Assembly: GCA_020633295.1 (NCBI GenBank)
Contig: JACKDW010000016.1
Span: 124,001 to 188,000 of the forward strand
DNA from: Myxococcales bacterium
GTDB lineage: Bacteria > Myxococcota_A > Polyangia > Nannocystales > Nannocystaceae
Reading direction: 5' to 3'
DNA length: 64,000 nt
The notes under the pieces: model-generated
Seen by the model: the letters and a program-made list of their open reading frames with translations, nothing else
Told to the model about the DNA's origin: nothing
Databases searched by the model: none
Position numbers and translations under genes: made by a program
Shown here: one piece after another, positions 52,451 through 61,144 of the stretch
How positions within the stretch are numbered: position 1 is the stretch's first letter
Layout of the letters: each line of letters starts with the position of its first letter

Positions 52451-52522
52451 TCACCGGCCAACCCTCAGCGCCTGAGTATACGCGGGTTCGACCGCGGCGC
52501 GTGGCGCCGGCCGCCGGGGCGG

Positions 52523-54352
52523 CTACGACGCGAGCTCGGCGTCCGCGAGCGCGGCCTGGCGCGCGACGAGCCGCGCGTAGACGCCCTGCTCCGCCATCAG
52601 CTGGTCGTGGCGACCTGTCTCAACGATCTTGCCGCCCTTGAGCACGACGATGCGGTCCGCGTCGCGGATCGTGCTGAGGCGATGCGCGATGACGACGGTC
52701 GTCCGCCCCCGCTGCAGCTTGTCGAGCGCCTCCTGCACGAGGTGCTCGCTCTCGCTATCGAGCGCGGAGGTCGCCTCGTCGAGCACGAGGATCTTGGGGT
52801 CACGCAGGATCGCGCGCGCGATCGAGACGCGCTGGCGCTGCCCGCCGCTGAGCTTCACGCCGCGCTCGCCGACGATGGTGTCGTAGCCGCTCGGGAACGC
52901 GCGGATGAAGCCGTCGGCGTTCGCCGCCCGCGCCGCGGCCTCGACCTCGGCGTCGCTCGCGTCGAGCCGGCCGTAGCGGATGTTCTCGCGGATCGAGCCG
53001 CTGAACAGCACCGGGTCCTGGGACACCAGCGCCATCGCGCCGCGGAGGTCGTGCAGCGCGAGCGTCCGCAGGTCGTGACCGTCGAGCTCGACCGCGCCGG
53101 CGACCGGGTCCCAGAAGCGCAGCAGCAGGCGCCCGAGCGTCGTCTTGCCGGAGCCGCTCGGGCCGACGAGCGCGCAGATCTCACCTTGCTTGATGTGCAG
53201 GTTGATCGAGTCGACGACGTTCACGTCACGATCGGCGTAGGCGAAGGTCACGTCGCGGAACACGATCTCGCCGCGCAGCGCGGGCGCCTCGACGGGGCGC
53301 TCGGGGTCGCGGATCTCGGGCTCGCTGTCGAGGATCTCGAAGATCCGCGTGGTCGCGCCGAAGGTCGACTGCAGGCTGCTGAAGAGCTCGCCGAAGGTGC
53401 CGACCGCGGCCGCGACCATCATCGTGTAAAAGATGAAGGAGGTGAACTCGCCGACCGAGATGCTCTGATCGAGCACCATCGAGCCGCCGAGCCAGAAGAT
53501 GCCGGCGACCGCCGAGAAGAACAGGAACGAGATCACCGCGGAGAACCAGCTCCGCGCCAGCGCGCGCGCGATGAACAGCCCGAAGGTGCGCTCGATCGCG
53601 CCGCCGTAGCGCTGGACCTCGTGCTCCTCGCGCGTGAACGCCTGCACGGTCTCGATGGCCGAGATGCCCTCCTGCAGCTCGCCGTTGGCCTTGGCGAGCG
53701 CGTCCTGGGCCTCGCGGCTGAGCCGACGGATGACGCGGCTCCAGATCCCGGCCGCGATCACGAGCGCGGGCACCACGGCGAGCATGGTCAGCGTCAGGCG
53801 CGTGTTCGTGACGAGCAGGATCACGATCCCGCCGGTCAGCGTCAGCAGGTTGCGCAGCGCCATGCTGAGGTCCTGGCCCACGGTGTCCTGCAGGCGCGTG
53901 ACGTCGTCGCCGAGGCGCGACAGCAGCTCGCCGGTGCGCGTCGTGTGGAAGTACGACTGCGGCATGCCGGCGAGGTGGCGGTACAGCTCGACGCGCAGGT
54001 CCGCGACGACGCGCTCGCCGAGCCACGTCATGAGGTAGTGGCGGAAGAAGATGAAGACCGACTGGCCGAGGAACACCGCGACCAGCACCAGCGTGCTGCG
54101 GGTCAGGGTGACGCGCGCGGCCTCGATCTCGTCAGGGCCCAGCGACGCGTTGGCGAACGCGGAGTTCGCGAGCTCGCCGAAGAAGTAGGGGTAGACGAGC
54201 CCGAGCCCGCTCGCGCCGACGAGGCAGACGATCGCGACCGCGAGCCGCAGCCGGTAGGGCTTCGTGTACGAGAACAAGCGCTGCAGGCGCGTCCACGACT
54301 TGATGCGGTCGGCGTCCTGGGCCTGTTGTCCCTGCTGTTCATCCTCCGGCAT
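52523..54352 (-). CDS. ABC exporter, MsbA/LmrA-type half transporter
   Basis: 609 residues from ATG 54352. Residues about 30-330 contain six helices of a type IV ABC exporter ('QSYFHTTRTGELLSRLGDDV' is the coupling-region motif). The nucleotide-binding domain has Walker A 'VGPSGSGKTTLGR', Q-loop 'LVSQDPVLFSG', signature 'LSGGQRQR', Walker B 'ILVLDEATSALDSE' and H-loop 'VVIAHRLSTI'. It works as a homodimer or with a partner; likely substrates are lipids or drugs. Confidence 0.95.
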   Translation of the reverse strand: MPEDEQQGQQAQDADRIKSWTRLQRLFSYTKPYRLRLAVAIVCLVGASGLGLVYPYFFGELANSAFANASLGPDEIEAARVTLTRSTLVLVAVFLGQSVFIFFRHYLMTWLGERVVADLRVELYRHLAGMPQSYFHTTRTGELLSRLGDDVTRLQDTVGQDLSMALRNLLTLTGGIVILLVTNTRLTLTMLAVVPALVIAAGIWSRVIRRLSREAQDALAKANGELQEGISAIETVQAFTREEHEVQRYGGAIERTFGLFIARALARSWFSAVISFLFFSAVAGIFWLGGSMVLDQSISVGEFTSFIFYTMMVAAAVGTFGELFSSLQSTFGATTRIFEILDSEPEIRDPERPVEAPALRGEIVFRDVTFAYADRDVNVVDSINLHIKQGEICALVGPSGSGKTTLGRLLLRFWDPVAGAVELDGHDLRTLALHDLRGAMALVSQDPVLFSGSIRENIRYGRLDASDAEVEAAARAANADGFIRAFPSGYDTIVGERGVKLSGGQRQRVSIARAILRDPKILVLDEATSALDSESEHLVQEALDKLQRGRTTVVIAHRLSTIRDADRIVVLKGGKIVETGRHDQLMAEQGVYARLVARQAALADAELAS

Positions 54353-54517
54353 GCGCGAGCGCACGCTACCACGAGGCTAGCGGCTCCCTGACAGACCACC
54401 GGCTGGCCAGCGAGCCCGCCAGCGGGCTACTCGAGTGGCCACGCGCGCGAGGTCACGCGCCCGCTGAATACCCACCGATCCTAAGCCAGGGTCGTGGCAA
54501 AACGCCCGTTATCGACT

Positions 54518-54533
54518 TGGCACGGAACTCGCT
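54518..54533 (+). promoter_or_regulatory. Sigma-54-like promoter for the 53-aa membrane protein
   Basis: TGGCACGGAACTCGCT fits the -24/-12 consensus with GG-N10-GC spacing and one mismatch (TCGC in place of TTGC). The predicted start of transcription (about 54543) leaves a leader of about 26 bases containing the GGAGAG ribosome site before the ATG at 54569. Confidence 0.6.
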
Positions 54534-54568
54534 AGTACAGGCGACGTATCGATTCGGAGAGTTCCATC

Positions 54569-54730
54569 ATGACCACGCTCGTCATCGCGGCCTTCATCTT
54601 CACGCTCGTGATCAGCCTGCTCGTTGTCATCGGCGAGCTCCGCGACAACCGTCGCGGGCGCGTCCTGCACCAGCAGCTCTGGCAGGCCTTCGACCCGCGC
54701 CTCATCGGCGCCCGGCGTCGCGCGTTCTAG
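54569..54730 (+). CDS. Small single-pass membrane protein, 53 residues
   Basis: ATG 54569 follows GGAGAG (54555-54560). The product begins 'MTTLVIAAFIFTLVISLLVV' as one membrane helix, then a basic cytoplasmic-like tail ('GELRDNRRGRVLHQQLWQAF', ending in Arg-rich 'GARRRAF'). It has a sigma-54-like promoter upstream and an intrinsic terminator downstream, so it looks like a complete monocistronic unit. No homologue comes to mind; small proteins of this shape often modulate a larger membrane partner. Confidence 0.75.
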   Translation: MTTLVIAAFIFTLVISLLVVIGELRDNRRGRVLHQQLWQAFDPRLIGARRRAF

Positions 54731-54771
54731 CTCAGGACGCGGCCCATGAGCATCAACCTTCCCCCATCACC

Positions 54772-54812
54772 CCGCCCCGGCTAGCGCGAGCTACCCGGGG
54801 CGGACTCGTTTT
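54772..54812. terminator. Intrinsic terminator between convergent genes
   Basis: CCGCCCCGG (54772-54780) and CCGGGGCGG (54795-54803) form a 9-bp stem; TAGC and GCTA inside extend it. A short TTTT follows at 54809-54812. It serves the small membrane-protein gene and possibly, on the other strand, the permease. Confidence 0.65.
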
Positions 54813-54827
54813 GGGCGCCGGATCCGC

Positions 54828-56141
54828 TCAGCCCGGCGGCGGCATGAGGCGCACGCCGAGCAAGCTCACGGCGACGATGGCCGCGTAGACTCCGAACAGC
54901 GCCGGGTTGTAATAGACGAGCGCGACGAAGCAGCAGAGCGCGAGCGCGAGCGCGAGCGCAGGCAGAACCGGGTAGCCGGGCGCGCGATAGGGCCGCGCGA
55001 GCGCAGGCTCACGGCGCCGCAGCGCGAACAGGGAGGCCATCGAGAGGATGTACAGGGTGACCGCGCCGAACACCGCGAGCGTGATGATCTCGCCGGTCTT
55101 GCCGGTCGCCAGCGCGACGTAGCCGACCACCATGGTCAGCAGGAGCCCGGGCGCGGGCGTGCCGAAGCGCCGCCACGTGCGTCCAAACACGCGTGGGAGG
55201 TAACCGACGCGACCGAACTCGTACACCGCGCGACCGGCCACCAAGATGATGCCGTGCAGCGACGCGATCAGCCCGAGCAGGCCCACGCTCACGAGCAGGT
55301 GAAACAGCAGGTGTGAGCCCCCGACCACGCGCGAGAGCGCGAGCGGCAGGGGGCTGTCGCTGCTCTCCCCGGTCACAGGGTCGACGACGATCGCCTCCCA
55401 GCCGGCGACGCCGACCGAGGCGAAGAAGGTCAGCAGCGCGAGCAGCAGCAGCGTCGCCATGGCCGCGATGAACGCCCGCGGGATGTCGCGCGCGGGGTCC
55501 TTCGCCTCCTCGGCGACGTTCGCGACGCCCTCGATGGCGAGGTAAAACCAGATCGCGAACGGCAGCGCCGGCAGCACGCCCGCCCACCCGTGCGGCAGCG
55601 GGTCGCGCGAGAACGCCGCCCACGAGAAGTGCGGGAGCGTGACGCCGGCGAAGATCAGCAGCTCGACCACGGCCAAGACCGTCACGCACAGCTCGAAGAT
55701 CGCCGACACGGCCACGCCGCGGATGTTGACGCCGACGAACAGCGCGAGCGCGAGCGCGGCGACCCACTCGGGCGCGACGCCGATCTGGAAGTTCTGGAAG
55801 TAGGCGCCGATCGCGAACGCGATCGCGGGCGGCGCGAGCAGGAACTCGACGAGCTGGGCGACGCCCGTGACGAAGCCCCACGTCTTCCCTAGCGCTCGAT
55901 CGGCGTAGACGAAGGCGCCGCCGGCCCGCGGCAGCGCGCAGCTCAGCTCGGCGTAGCTGAGCACGAACGCGAGGTACATCGTCGAGACGAGGAGCGTGGC
56001 GACGAGCATCCCGTAGGGGCCGCCCTCGGCGAGCCCGAGGTTCCAGCCGAAGTACTCGCCGGAGATCACGTAGCCGACGCCGAGGCCCCAGATCATCACG
56101 GGCCCCAGGCTCTTGCGCAGTCCCCCCTCGGCGACGCTCAC
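54828..56141 (-). CDS. APC-superfamily amino acid / ethanolamine-type permease
   Basis: 437 residues from GTG 56141 with about twelve helices. 'IWGLGVGYVISGEYFGWNLG' in TM1 and 'ELSCALPRAGGAFVYADRAL' in the TM2-TM3 region are typical of the ethanolamine permease (Eat) branch of the APC family. 'WFYLAIEGVANVAEEAKDPA' is the TM6-loop signature of the family. It imports a small amine or amino acid with protons; the exact substrate is not decided by sequence. Confidence 0.88.
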   Translation of the reverse strand: MSVAEGGLRKSLGPVMIWGLGVGYVISGEYFGWNLGLAEGGPYGMLVATLLVSTMYLAFVLSYAELSCALPRAGGAFVYADRALGKTWGFVTGVAQLVEFLLAPPAIAFAIGAYFQNFQIGVAPEWVAALALALFVGVNIRGVAVSAIFELCVTVLAVVELLIFAGVTLPHFSWAAFSRDPLPHGWAGVLPALPFAIWFYLAIEGVANVAEEAKDPARDIPRAFIAAMATLLLLALLTFFASVGVAGWEAIVVDPVTGESSDSPLPLALSRVVGGSHLLFHLLVSVGLLGLIASLHGIILVAGRAVYEFGRVGYLPRVFGRTWRRFGTPAPGLLLTMVVGYVALATGKTGEIITLAVFGAVTLYILSMASLFALRRREPALARPYRAPGYPVLPALALALALCCFVALVYYNPALFGVYAAIVAVSLLGVRLMPPPG

Positions 56142-56331
56142 GAGCGACAGCCTACCGGATCGCGCGAAGCCGCACCCGAGGACCGACCAGGATCACGCGA
56201 GCGCCGCGCGAGCGCGCGCCGGCGGGCGATCTTCGCCGTGGCGAGGGCGTCTGCGCGGATCTACGGTTGCGCTGCGGCGCCCCGCGGGCGCGTCGCGTCC
56301 GCGCTAGCCGTAAGAGACAGGTTTAGAGGTC

Positions 56332-56805
56332 GTGCCCCTGCAGTACGTAACGGGCGACGCGACGGCGCCGCAGCGCCCCGCGCCGTGGATGATCGCGCAC
56401 GTGTGCAACGACCTCGGTCGCTGGGGGAAGGGCTTCGTCAAGCCGCTCGCGCGCCGCTGGCCGGCGGCCAAGCGCGAGTACCTCGCGCGCGCGCGCGCGA
56501 CCGGCGTCGCGCTCGGGGAGGTGCAATTCGTCGCGCTCGGCGAGGGCCGCTGGGTCGCCAACATGATCGGGCAGCGCGGGGTCTACCGCGCCGGTCGCAA
56601 GGACGCGCCGATCCGCTACGAGGCGCTCGCGCGGTGCCTCGCGCGGACCAGCGCGCGCGCGCTCGAGCTCGGCGCCTCGCTGCATATGCCGCGGATCGGC
56701 GCCGGGCTGGCGGGCGGCGACTGGGCGGAGATCGAGGCGCTGCTGCGCGGCCAGCTCGCGCTCGCGCGCCTCGAGGTGCTCGTCTACACGCTGCCGCCCG
56801 GCTGA
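56332..56805 (+). CDS. Macro-domain protein (ADP-ribose binding)
   Basis: 157 residues from GTG 56332. 'PLQYVTGDATAP' opens the macro fold; 'WMIAHVCNDLGRWGKGFVKP' carries the Asn and Gly-rich loop that bind ADP-ribose, and 'LHMPRIGAGLAGGDWAEIE' is the second loop. The form matches the Appr-1''-p phosphatase type ('HV.ND.G.WGKGFV.A'). It would remove or bind ADP-ribose derivatives. Its 3' end overlaps the acyltransferase on the other strand by 22 bases. Confidence 0.9.
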   Translation: MPLQYVTGDATAPQRPAPWMIAHVCNDLGRWGKGFVKPLARRWPAAKREYLARARATGVALGEVQFVALGEGRWVANMIGQRGVYRAGRKDAPIRYEALARCLARTSARALELGASLHMPRIGAGLAGGDWAEIEALLRGQLALARLEVLVYTLPPG

Positions 56806-57467
56806 TCCGTTACGTCGCCCTCCTCGCGCAGGCGCGGCGGCGTGAACAGCTTGGGGACCTTCGCGGTGATGTCCTCGTAGAACTCGCGAATTGCGGACAT
56901 GTCCTGACGAACATCTCCGCTGATCTGGATGACGGGGCCGAAGCCGGCCTCGCGGCGCCGATAGTCGAGGTAGCTCAGGCACACCGGGACGTCGGCCTGC
57001 CGCGCGATGTGATAGAAGCCCGACTTCCACAGCGGCCGGCGCGCGCGCGTGCCCTCGGGCGGGATCGAGAGCAGCAGCTTGTCGCGGCGCGCGAACTCGT
57101 CGACGATGAAGCCGACGAGCCCGTGCGGGCCGCTGCGGTCCACGGGGATGATCCCGACCCGGCGCAAGAACCAGCCCCACGCGCCGCGGTTGAGCTGGCT
57201 CTTGCCCATCCACGAGATGCTCTGACCCCAGTACCAGGCGAACGAGAGCATCCAGAAGCCGTCGGCCCAGGCCGTGTGGGGCGCCGCGACGATGACGTAC
57301 TTGTCGAGCACCGGCGGCGCGCTGCCGATCTTCCAGCCGCCGAGCCGCAGCACGAAGGCGGCGAGGTAGTGGCCCCAGTCGCGCGGCGGCGTCGTGTGCC
57401 TGGGGAGGTCGAGCGTGGCGCGTGCGAGCGCGGGTCGCGAGCGAGCGTCGGGGGGATCGTGGGTCAC
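56784..57467 (-). CDS. PlsC-type 1-acylglycerol-3-phosphate acyltransferase family
   Basis: 227 residues from GTG 57467. 'VIVAAPHTAWADGFWMLSF' holds the catalytic HxxxxD, and 'LLLSIPPEGTRARRPLWKSG' is the substrate-binding EGTR motif. Similar bacterial proteins are often annotated as glycerol acyltransferases acting on lysophospholipid or related acceptors. No membrane helix is certain apart from the hydrophobic first motif. Convergent, overlapping the macro-domain gene. Confidence 0.88.
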   Translation of the reverse strand: MTHDPPDARSRPALARATLDLPRHTTPPRDWGHYLAAFVLRLGGWKIGSAPPVLDKYVIVAAPHTAWADGFWMLSFAWYWGQSISWMGKSQLNRGAWGWFLRRVGIIPVDRSGPHGLVGFIVDEFARRDKLLLSIPPEGTRARRPLWKSGFYHIARQADVPVCLSYLDYRRREAGFGPVIQISGDVRQDMSAIREFYEDITAKVPKLFTPPRLREEGDVTDQPGGSV

Positions 57468-57603
57468 AGGCGGCCTCTCTGTCTCGGCCGCCGGGAGCGT
57501 CCACGGCCGCGCGCAGTTGTCGCCCAGTTCGCCGCGCTTGTCGAGCCAGTTCGCTCCTCGGCGCCCGCGCGCGGACGAACCGCGTCGCTACATCGGAGCC
57601 GGC

Positions 57604-58398
57604 CTACCGCGAACGTCGCTGCGCACGCCATCGCTGCGCACCCGACACGTCGACGCCGAGGTGAGCGAAGCCCGGGATCACGGTCTCGTCGAGGCAGCGC
57701 TCGACGACGTCGTAGGTCTCGCTCGGCGCGAGCAGGCCGTGCCCGGGCGGCGGCCGCTCCGGGTACTCGCGCGCCCGCTCGCGCCAGCCGACGCGCACGG
57801 CCTCGAGCAGCGCTGGGAGGGCGCGCGCCAGCGGCCCCAAGAGACGCGCGCGCACCTGCGGGACCGCGAGGAACGACCAGCCGACGCGCGCGTGGTCGAC
57901 CTCGTCGCGCAGTAGCTCGCGCAGCGCCGCGCGCACGAGCGGCGCCTCGGCGCGCGCGCGGGAGGCCAGCAGGAACGCGTTGGCGACCGTCTCGCTCACG
58001 CAGCAGCTGACGATCACCTGCAAATCTCGACATGTCTCATCAGGCAAGTCGTCGAAGCGCGGCTCCACGCTCGGCGGCGGCTCGGGCCACGGCGCGTCGT
58101 GGCCGAGGTAGCGCGCCGCCACCTGACGACAGATCGCGGCGTGGCGCAGCTCGTCCGACGGGGCCCGCGCGGCGAGCCAGTGCAGCGCGGCCGGTCCGGG
58201 GGTCTCGAGCACGGTCCGCGCGACCATCGCGAACACGACGGCGGCGCCGAGCTCGGCGCGCGCGCGCGTCGACCAGGCCGCGCCGACCGCCGCGCGCTCG
58301 GCGTGCGTGAGCGCGTCGATCATGGCGTCCTCGCGCGGGAGCTCGCGCTCGCTGAGCCCGCCCCGGAATCGCCACCGATCGCGCCGCTCGTCGTCCAT
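57604..58398 (-). CDS. Ferritin-like diiron-domain protein
   Basis: 264 residues from ATG 58398 (58401 also possible). Helices carry metal-ligand motifs: 'RARAELGAAVVFAMVARTVL' (E), 'PSDELRHAAICRQVA' (ExxH), 'VSETVANAFLL' (E) and 'LRDEVDHARVGW' (ExxH). This is the E...ExxH...E...ExxH set of a ferritin-like four-helix bundle. It may be an oxidase or oxygenase; the substrate is unknown. Confidence 0.83.
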   Translation of the reverse strand: MDDERRDRWRFRGGLSERELPREDAMIDALTHAERAAVGAAWSTRARAELGAAVVFAMVARTVLETPGPAALHWLAARAPSDELRHAAICRQVAARYLGHDAPWPEPPPSVEPRFDDLPDETCRDLQVIVSCCVSETVANAFLLASRARAEAPLVRAALRELLRDEVDHARVGWSFLAVPQVRARLLGPLARALPALLEAVRVGWRERAREYPERPPPGHGLLAPSETYDVVERCLDETVIPGFAHLGVDVSGAQRWRAQRRSR

Positions 58399-58440
58399 CA
58401 CCGGCAGGGTACCAGCAACGTCATCGGGCCCGCGCGCCGC

Positions 58441-59076
58441 TCAGATCAGCGGGAAGCAGCGGCACATGGTCGGCGGGTCGTCGATGACGCAGCTGAAGAT
58501 GAAGTCCATGCAGTCCGCCTCGATCAGCGGCGCGTCGAGATTACAGGCGCACGCCATCATCGCCTCGACCCCCTGCTGGCCCCACGCGACGTACTCGCAG
58601 GTGTACTGCTGGGTGTGCTCGCAGTCCTCGGCCGTCGCGGGCCGGTCCTCGTCGCAGACGCAGCCGCTCGTCGGCTCCCACGTCTCGCAGACGATCTGAC
58701 CCGGGCCGGCGCAGTCTGGGAGCGCCTCGCCGGTCGTCCCGCCCCCGTCCGTCGTCGCGCCGGCCCCGGTCGAGCTGTCAGTTGAGCCAGGCGCGGTCGT
58801 CGTGCTCGCCGTCGTCGCCGAGTCGACGCCCGTCGACGCGCCCGCGCTCGTCTCGCTCTCGGTCTCGCTCGGGCTCGAGCTCGTGGACGTCGTGATCGTG
58901 TCGACGCCCGAGCCCGTCGGGCCGGGGCCGCTGGTGCTCGTCATGCCGGCGGTCGACGACGCGCTCTCGCTGTCGGAGCCGGCCTCGCCGCTGCTCGAGC
59001 CGTCGTCGCCGCAGGCGCCGTGGGTCAGCGCGGCGCCCATCAGCACGAGCGTGTGAAACAGCTTGTTCGGCGGCAT
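58441..59076 (-). CDS. Lipoprotein with Cys-rich C-terminus
   Basis: 211 residues from ATG 59076. Lipobox 'LVLMGAALTHGACGDD' is followed by a Ser/Thr/Gly linker of about 90 residues. The C-terminal domain contains ten or more cysteines ('CVCDEDRPATAEDCEHTQQY', 'MMACACNL', 'TMCRCFPLI'). Of the same general type as the exported Cys-rich proteins at 15874 and 22842, without clear homology. Function unknown. Confidence 0.8.
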   Translation of the reverse strand: MPPNKLFHTLVLMGAALTHGACGDDGSSSGEAGSDSESASSTAGMTSTSGPGPTGSGVDTITTSTSSSPSETESETSAGASTGVDSATTASTTTAPGSTDSSTGAGATTDGGGTTGEALPDCAGPGQIVCETWEPTSGCVCDEDRPATAEDCEHTQQYTCEYVAWGQQGVEAMMACACNLDAPLIEADCMDFIFSCVIDDPPTMCRCFPLI

Positions 59077-59161
59077 GGCGTCTCAGGTCCTCCCGCAGGG
59101 TACACAAGTCGTGCGCCGCGGGGGCCCGTCCGCAACGTCTGCGCGGGCTCGCGGCGGCCGA

Positions 59162-59623
59162 TCACGGCGCCGACGTCGGCCGGGCCGCGCCGACGCGCTC
59201 ACGCAGCGCGTGCATCCAGTCGTCGTGGGCCGTGACGATGAAGCCGACCTCGCCGTCCTCGCGCTGCGCGATCACGTGCGGGCGACCGCCGTGATACGAG
59301 CGCAGAAACCACACGTCGTCCCGGACCCCCGTGAGCGTCGAGAGCGGGAGCTCGAGCCGACCGCCGGTGAGGAACACGAACACGAGCCGCGCCTCGGTCA
59401 GCGCCATCACCCCGTTGCCCTTGACCCTCGGGAGCCCGCAGGACGAGCCGCGGTACACCGCGGCCTGCGGGCCGAGCACGATCGCCTCGCCCGTGAGCTC
59501 GCCCGCGAGCGCATCGAGGCGCTGCCGGGTTCGCCGCCGCAGCCACGCGATGATCGGGATCCAGAGGAGCACCTGCAGCGCCAGGATCCCCGCGACCAGC
59601 AGCACGATCGACGACGCGTTCAC
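59162..59623 (-). CDS. Small membrane protein with PH/GRAM-like domain
   Basis: 153 residues from GTG 59623. One N-terminal helix ('IVLLVAGILALQVLLWIPII') is followed by a soluble part, 'VYRGSSCGLPRVKGNGVMAL', 'TEARLVFVFLTGGRLELPLS' and 'FIVTAHDDWMHALRE', that has the strand pattern of bacterial PH/GRAM domains (TxxRL.f). No enzymatic residues are seen. Probably cytoplasmic-facing. Confidence 0.7.
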   Translation of the reverse strand: MNASSIVLLVAGILALQVLLWIPIIAWLRRRTRQRLDALAGELTGEAIVLGPQAAVYRGSSCGLPRVKGNGVMALTEARLVFVFLTGGRLELPLSTLTGVRDDVWFLRSYHGGRPHVIAQREDGEVGFIVTAHDDWMHALRERVGAARPTSAP

Positions 59624-59767
59624 GGAGCTCCATCATCGCACGGGCGGCGACCTCGGGTCGCTCGCCGCCGCGCTCGCGCTCCAGGTCGGCGACCTCGCTC
59701 GAGCTGCGTACCGGCGCGCGAGCGCCCCAGTGCGGACTCCCGCGGCCTGCTACGCTAGGCTCCCGCC

Positions 59768-60799
59768 ATGGGTCCACGAATCGGAGTCTTCGGCGCGGGC
59801 GCCATCGGCGGCTTCCTCGGCGTGCACCTCGCGGCCGGGGGCGCCGACGTCACGCTGCTCGGGCGACGCTCGCTGCTCGAGCACGCCGGCCGCCTGCGCG
59901 CGCGTCGAGTGGACGGCGCGCGCGTCGAGCCGGGCGCGTCGCTGCGGCTGACCGACGATCCCGAGCAGCTCCGCGACCGCGAGCTCGTGCTCGTCACGGT
60001 GAAGTCGGGCGACACGGAGGCCGCGTGCACGCAGCTCGCCGCGCTGACGCGGCGCGACTGCGTGCTCGTGTCGCTGCAGAACGGCCTCGACAACAGCGCG
60101 ACCCTGCGGGCGCGCCTCGGCGACCGCGTCGTGGGCGGCATCGTCAGCTACAACGTCATCCGCGAGGACGGCGGCGCGTGCCTGCGGCAGACCACGGGCG
60201 GCTCGATCCTCGCGGGTCGCGGCGCGGGCGAGGTCGCGGCGGCCATGCGGACGCTCGCGCGCGCGCTCGACGTCGCCGGGCTCACGCTCGAGCTGCGCGA
60301 CGACATCGACGAGGTGCTCGCGGGCAAGCTCGTCATCAACCTGATCAACGGCGTGTGCGCGGCGACGGGTCTCTCGCTGGCGGACATGCTGCGCAGCCGC
60401 GACGCGCGATGGTGCTGGGCCCAGTGCATGCGCGAGGGCGTCGACATCCTGACCCGCGACGGGCGCAGGCCGGCCCGGGTCATCGCGCTGCCGCCCTGGC
60501 TGCTCCCGCGGGTGCTCGGGCTGCCGAACGCGATCGTCACGCGGGTCGCGCGTCGCCTCGTCTCGGTCGATCCCGCGGCGCGCTCGAGCACGCTGCAGGA
60601 TCTCGAGCGCGGCAAGCCGACCGAGATCGACGCGCTCAACGGCGCGATCGCGCGGCTCGCCGCGCGGCACGGCGCGCGCGCGCCAGCCAACGAGGTCGTC
60701 ACCGCGGCGGTCCACGAGCTCGAGGGGCAGCGCGCGCCGCTGCGCTTCCTCGCGCCCGGAGAGCTGCGCGCGCGGGTCGAGGCCGCGCGCGGGCGCTGA
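59768..60799 (+). CDS. panE: 2-dehydropantoate 2-reductase (ketopantoate reductase)
   Basis: 343 residues from ATG 59768. 'RIGVFGAGAIGGFLGVHLAA' is the NADPH-binding motif; 'VLVTVKSGDT' and 'VSLQNGLDN' follow the family; catalytic Lys is in 'EVLAGKLVINLINGVCA' and the substrate-binding region in 'GKPTEIDALNGAIAR'. It reduces ketopantoate to pantoate in coenzyme A synthesis. Some homologues act on other 2-oxo acids; no other pan gene is nearby. Confidence 0.88.
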   Translation: MGPRIGVFGAGAIGGFLGVHLAAGGADVTLLGRRSLLEHAGRLRARRVDGARVEPGASLRLTDDPEQLRDRELVLVTVKSGDTEAACTQLAALTRRDCVLVSLQNGLDNSATLRARLGDRVVGGIVSYNVIREDGGACLRQTTGGSILAGRGAGEVAAAMRTLARALDVAGLTLELRDDIDEVLAGKLVINLINGVCAATGLSLADMLRSRDARWCWAQCMREGVDILTRDGRRPARVIALPPWLLPRVLGLPNAIVTRVARRLVSVDPAARSSTLQDLERGKPTEIDALNGAIARLAARHGARAPANEVVTAAVHELEGQRAPLRFLAPGELRARVEAARGR

Positions 60800-61144
60800 G
60801 CGAGCGCGCCTGGAGCGTCACCTCGCAGAGGCGCGAGGCGCCGCGCGGCCTCATGAACATGTCTCTTTGAGCACATCATTTTATTCACGCGAGACGCGTG
60901 TCTCCAGACGGCGCGTCGCGGCGCGCCGCGCTTGGTTCAACGCGAATTTGTAAAGCGCGCGAACGCAGGCGCGCGCGCAGCCGTGATCACGCTGGCAGCG
61001 GCGCCGCGGCGTCCGGACGTCGGTGTCGCGGATCGTCGCGCCCGCGCTCGCGCGCGCCGGCTCCGCGCGACGAAACCCCATGAATTTCCGGCGCTTGGCG
61101 ACCTGGACTCGCGCTTGCGATGACGTGTGTACGAGGACTAACCC
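60800..61144. other. Intergenic region with AT-rich pocket
   Basis: 345 bases with no gene or tRNA that I can see. An AT-rich pocket at 60850-60900 contains ACATGTCTCT. Near the downstream gene, TGGACTCGCGCTTGCG (61104-61119) has GG-N10-GC spacing and an intact TTGC -12 but a poor -24, a weak sigma-54-like candidate. A GAGGA ribosome site (61133-61137) precedes ATG 61145. Confidence 0.5.

Noticed and set aside
56311..56320. TAAGAGACAG, identical to the inner end of the Tn5 mosaic end used in library adapters.
   Set aside because: Only ten bases match, the flanks differ completely, and similar AGAGACAGGT words occur elsewhere, so adapter contamination or a transposon end is unlikely.
60850..61144. 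Intergenic AT-rich stretch checked for a tRNA or integration target.
   Set aside because: No cloverleaf arms or TTC-type T loop could be formed by eye.
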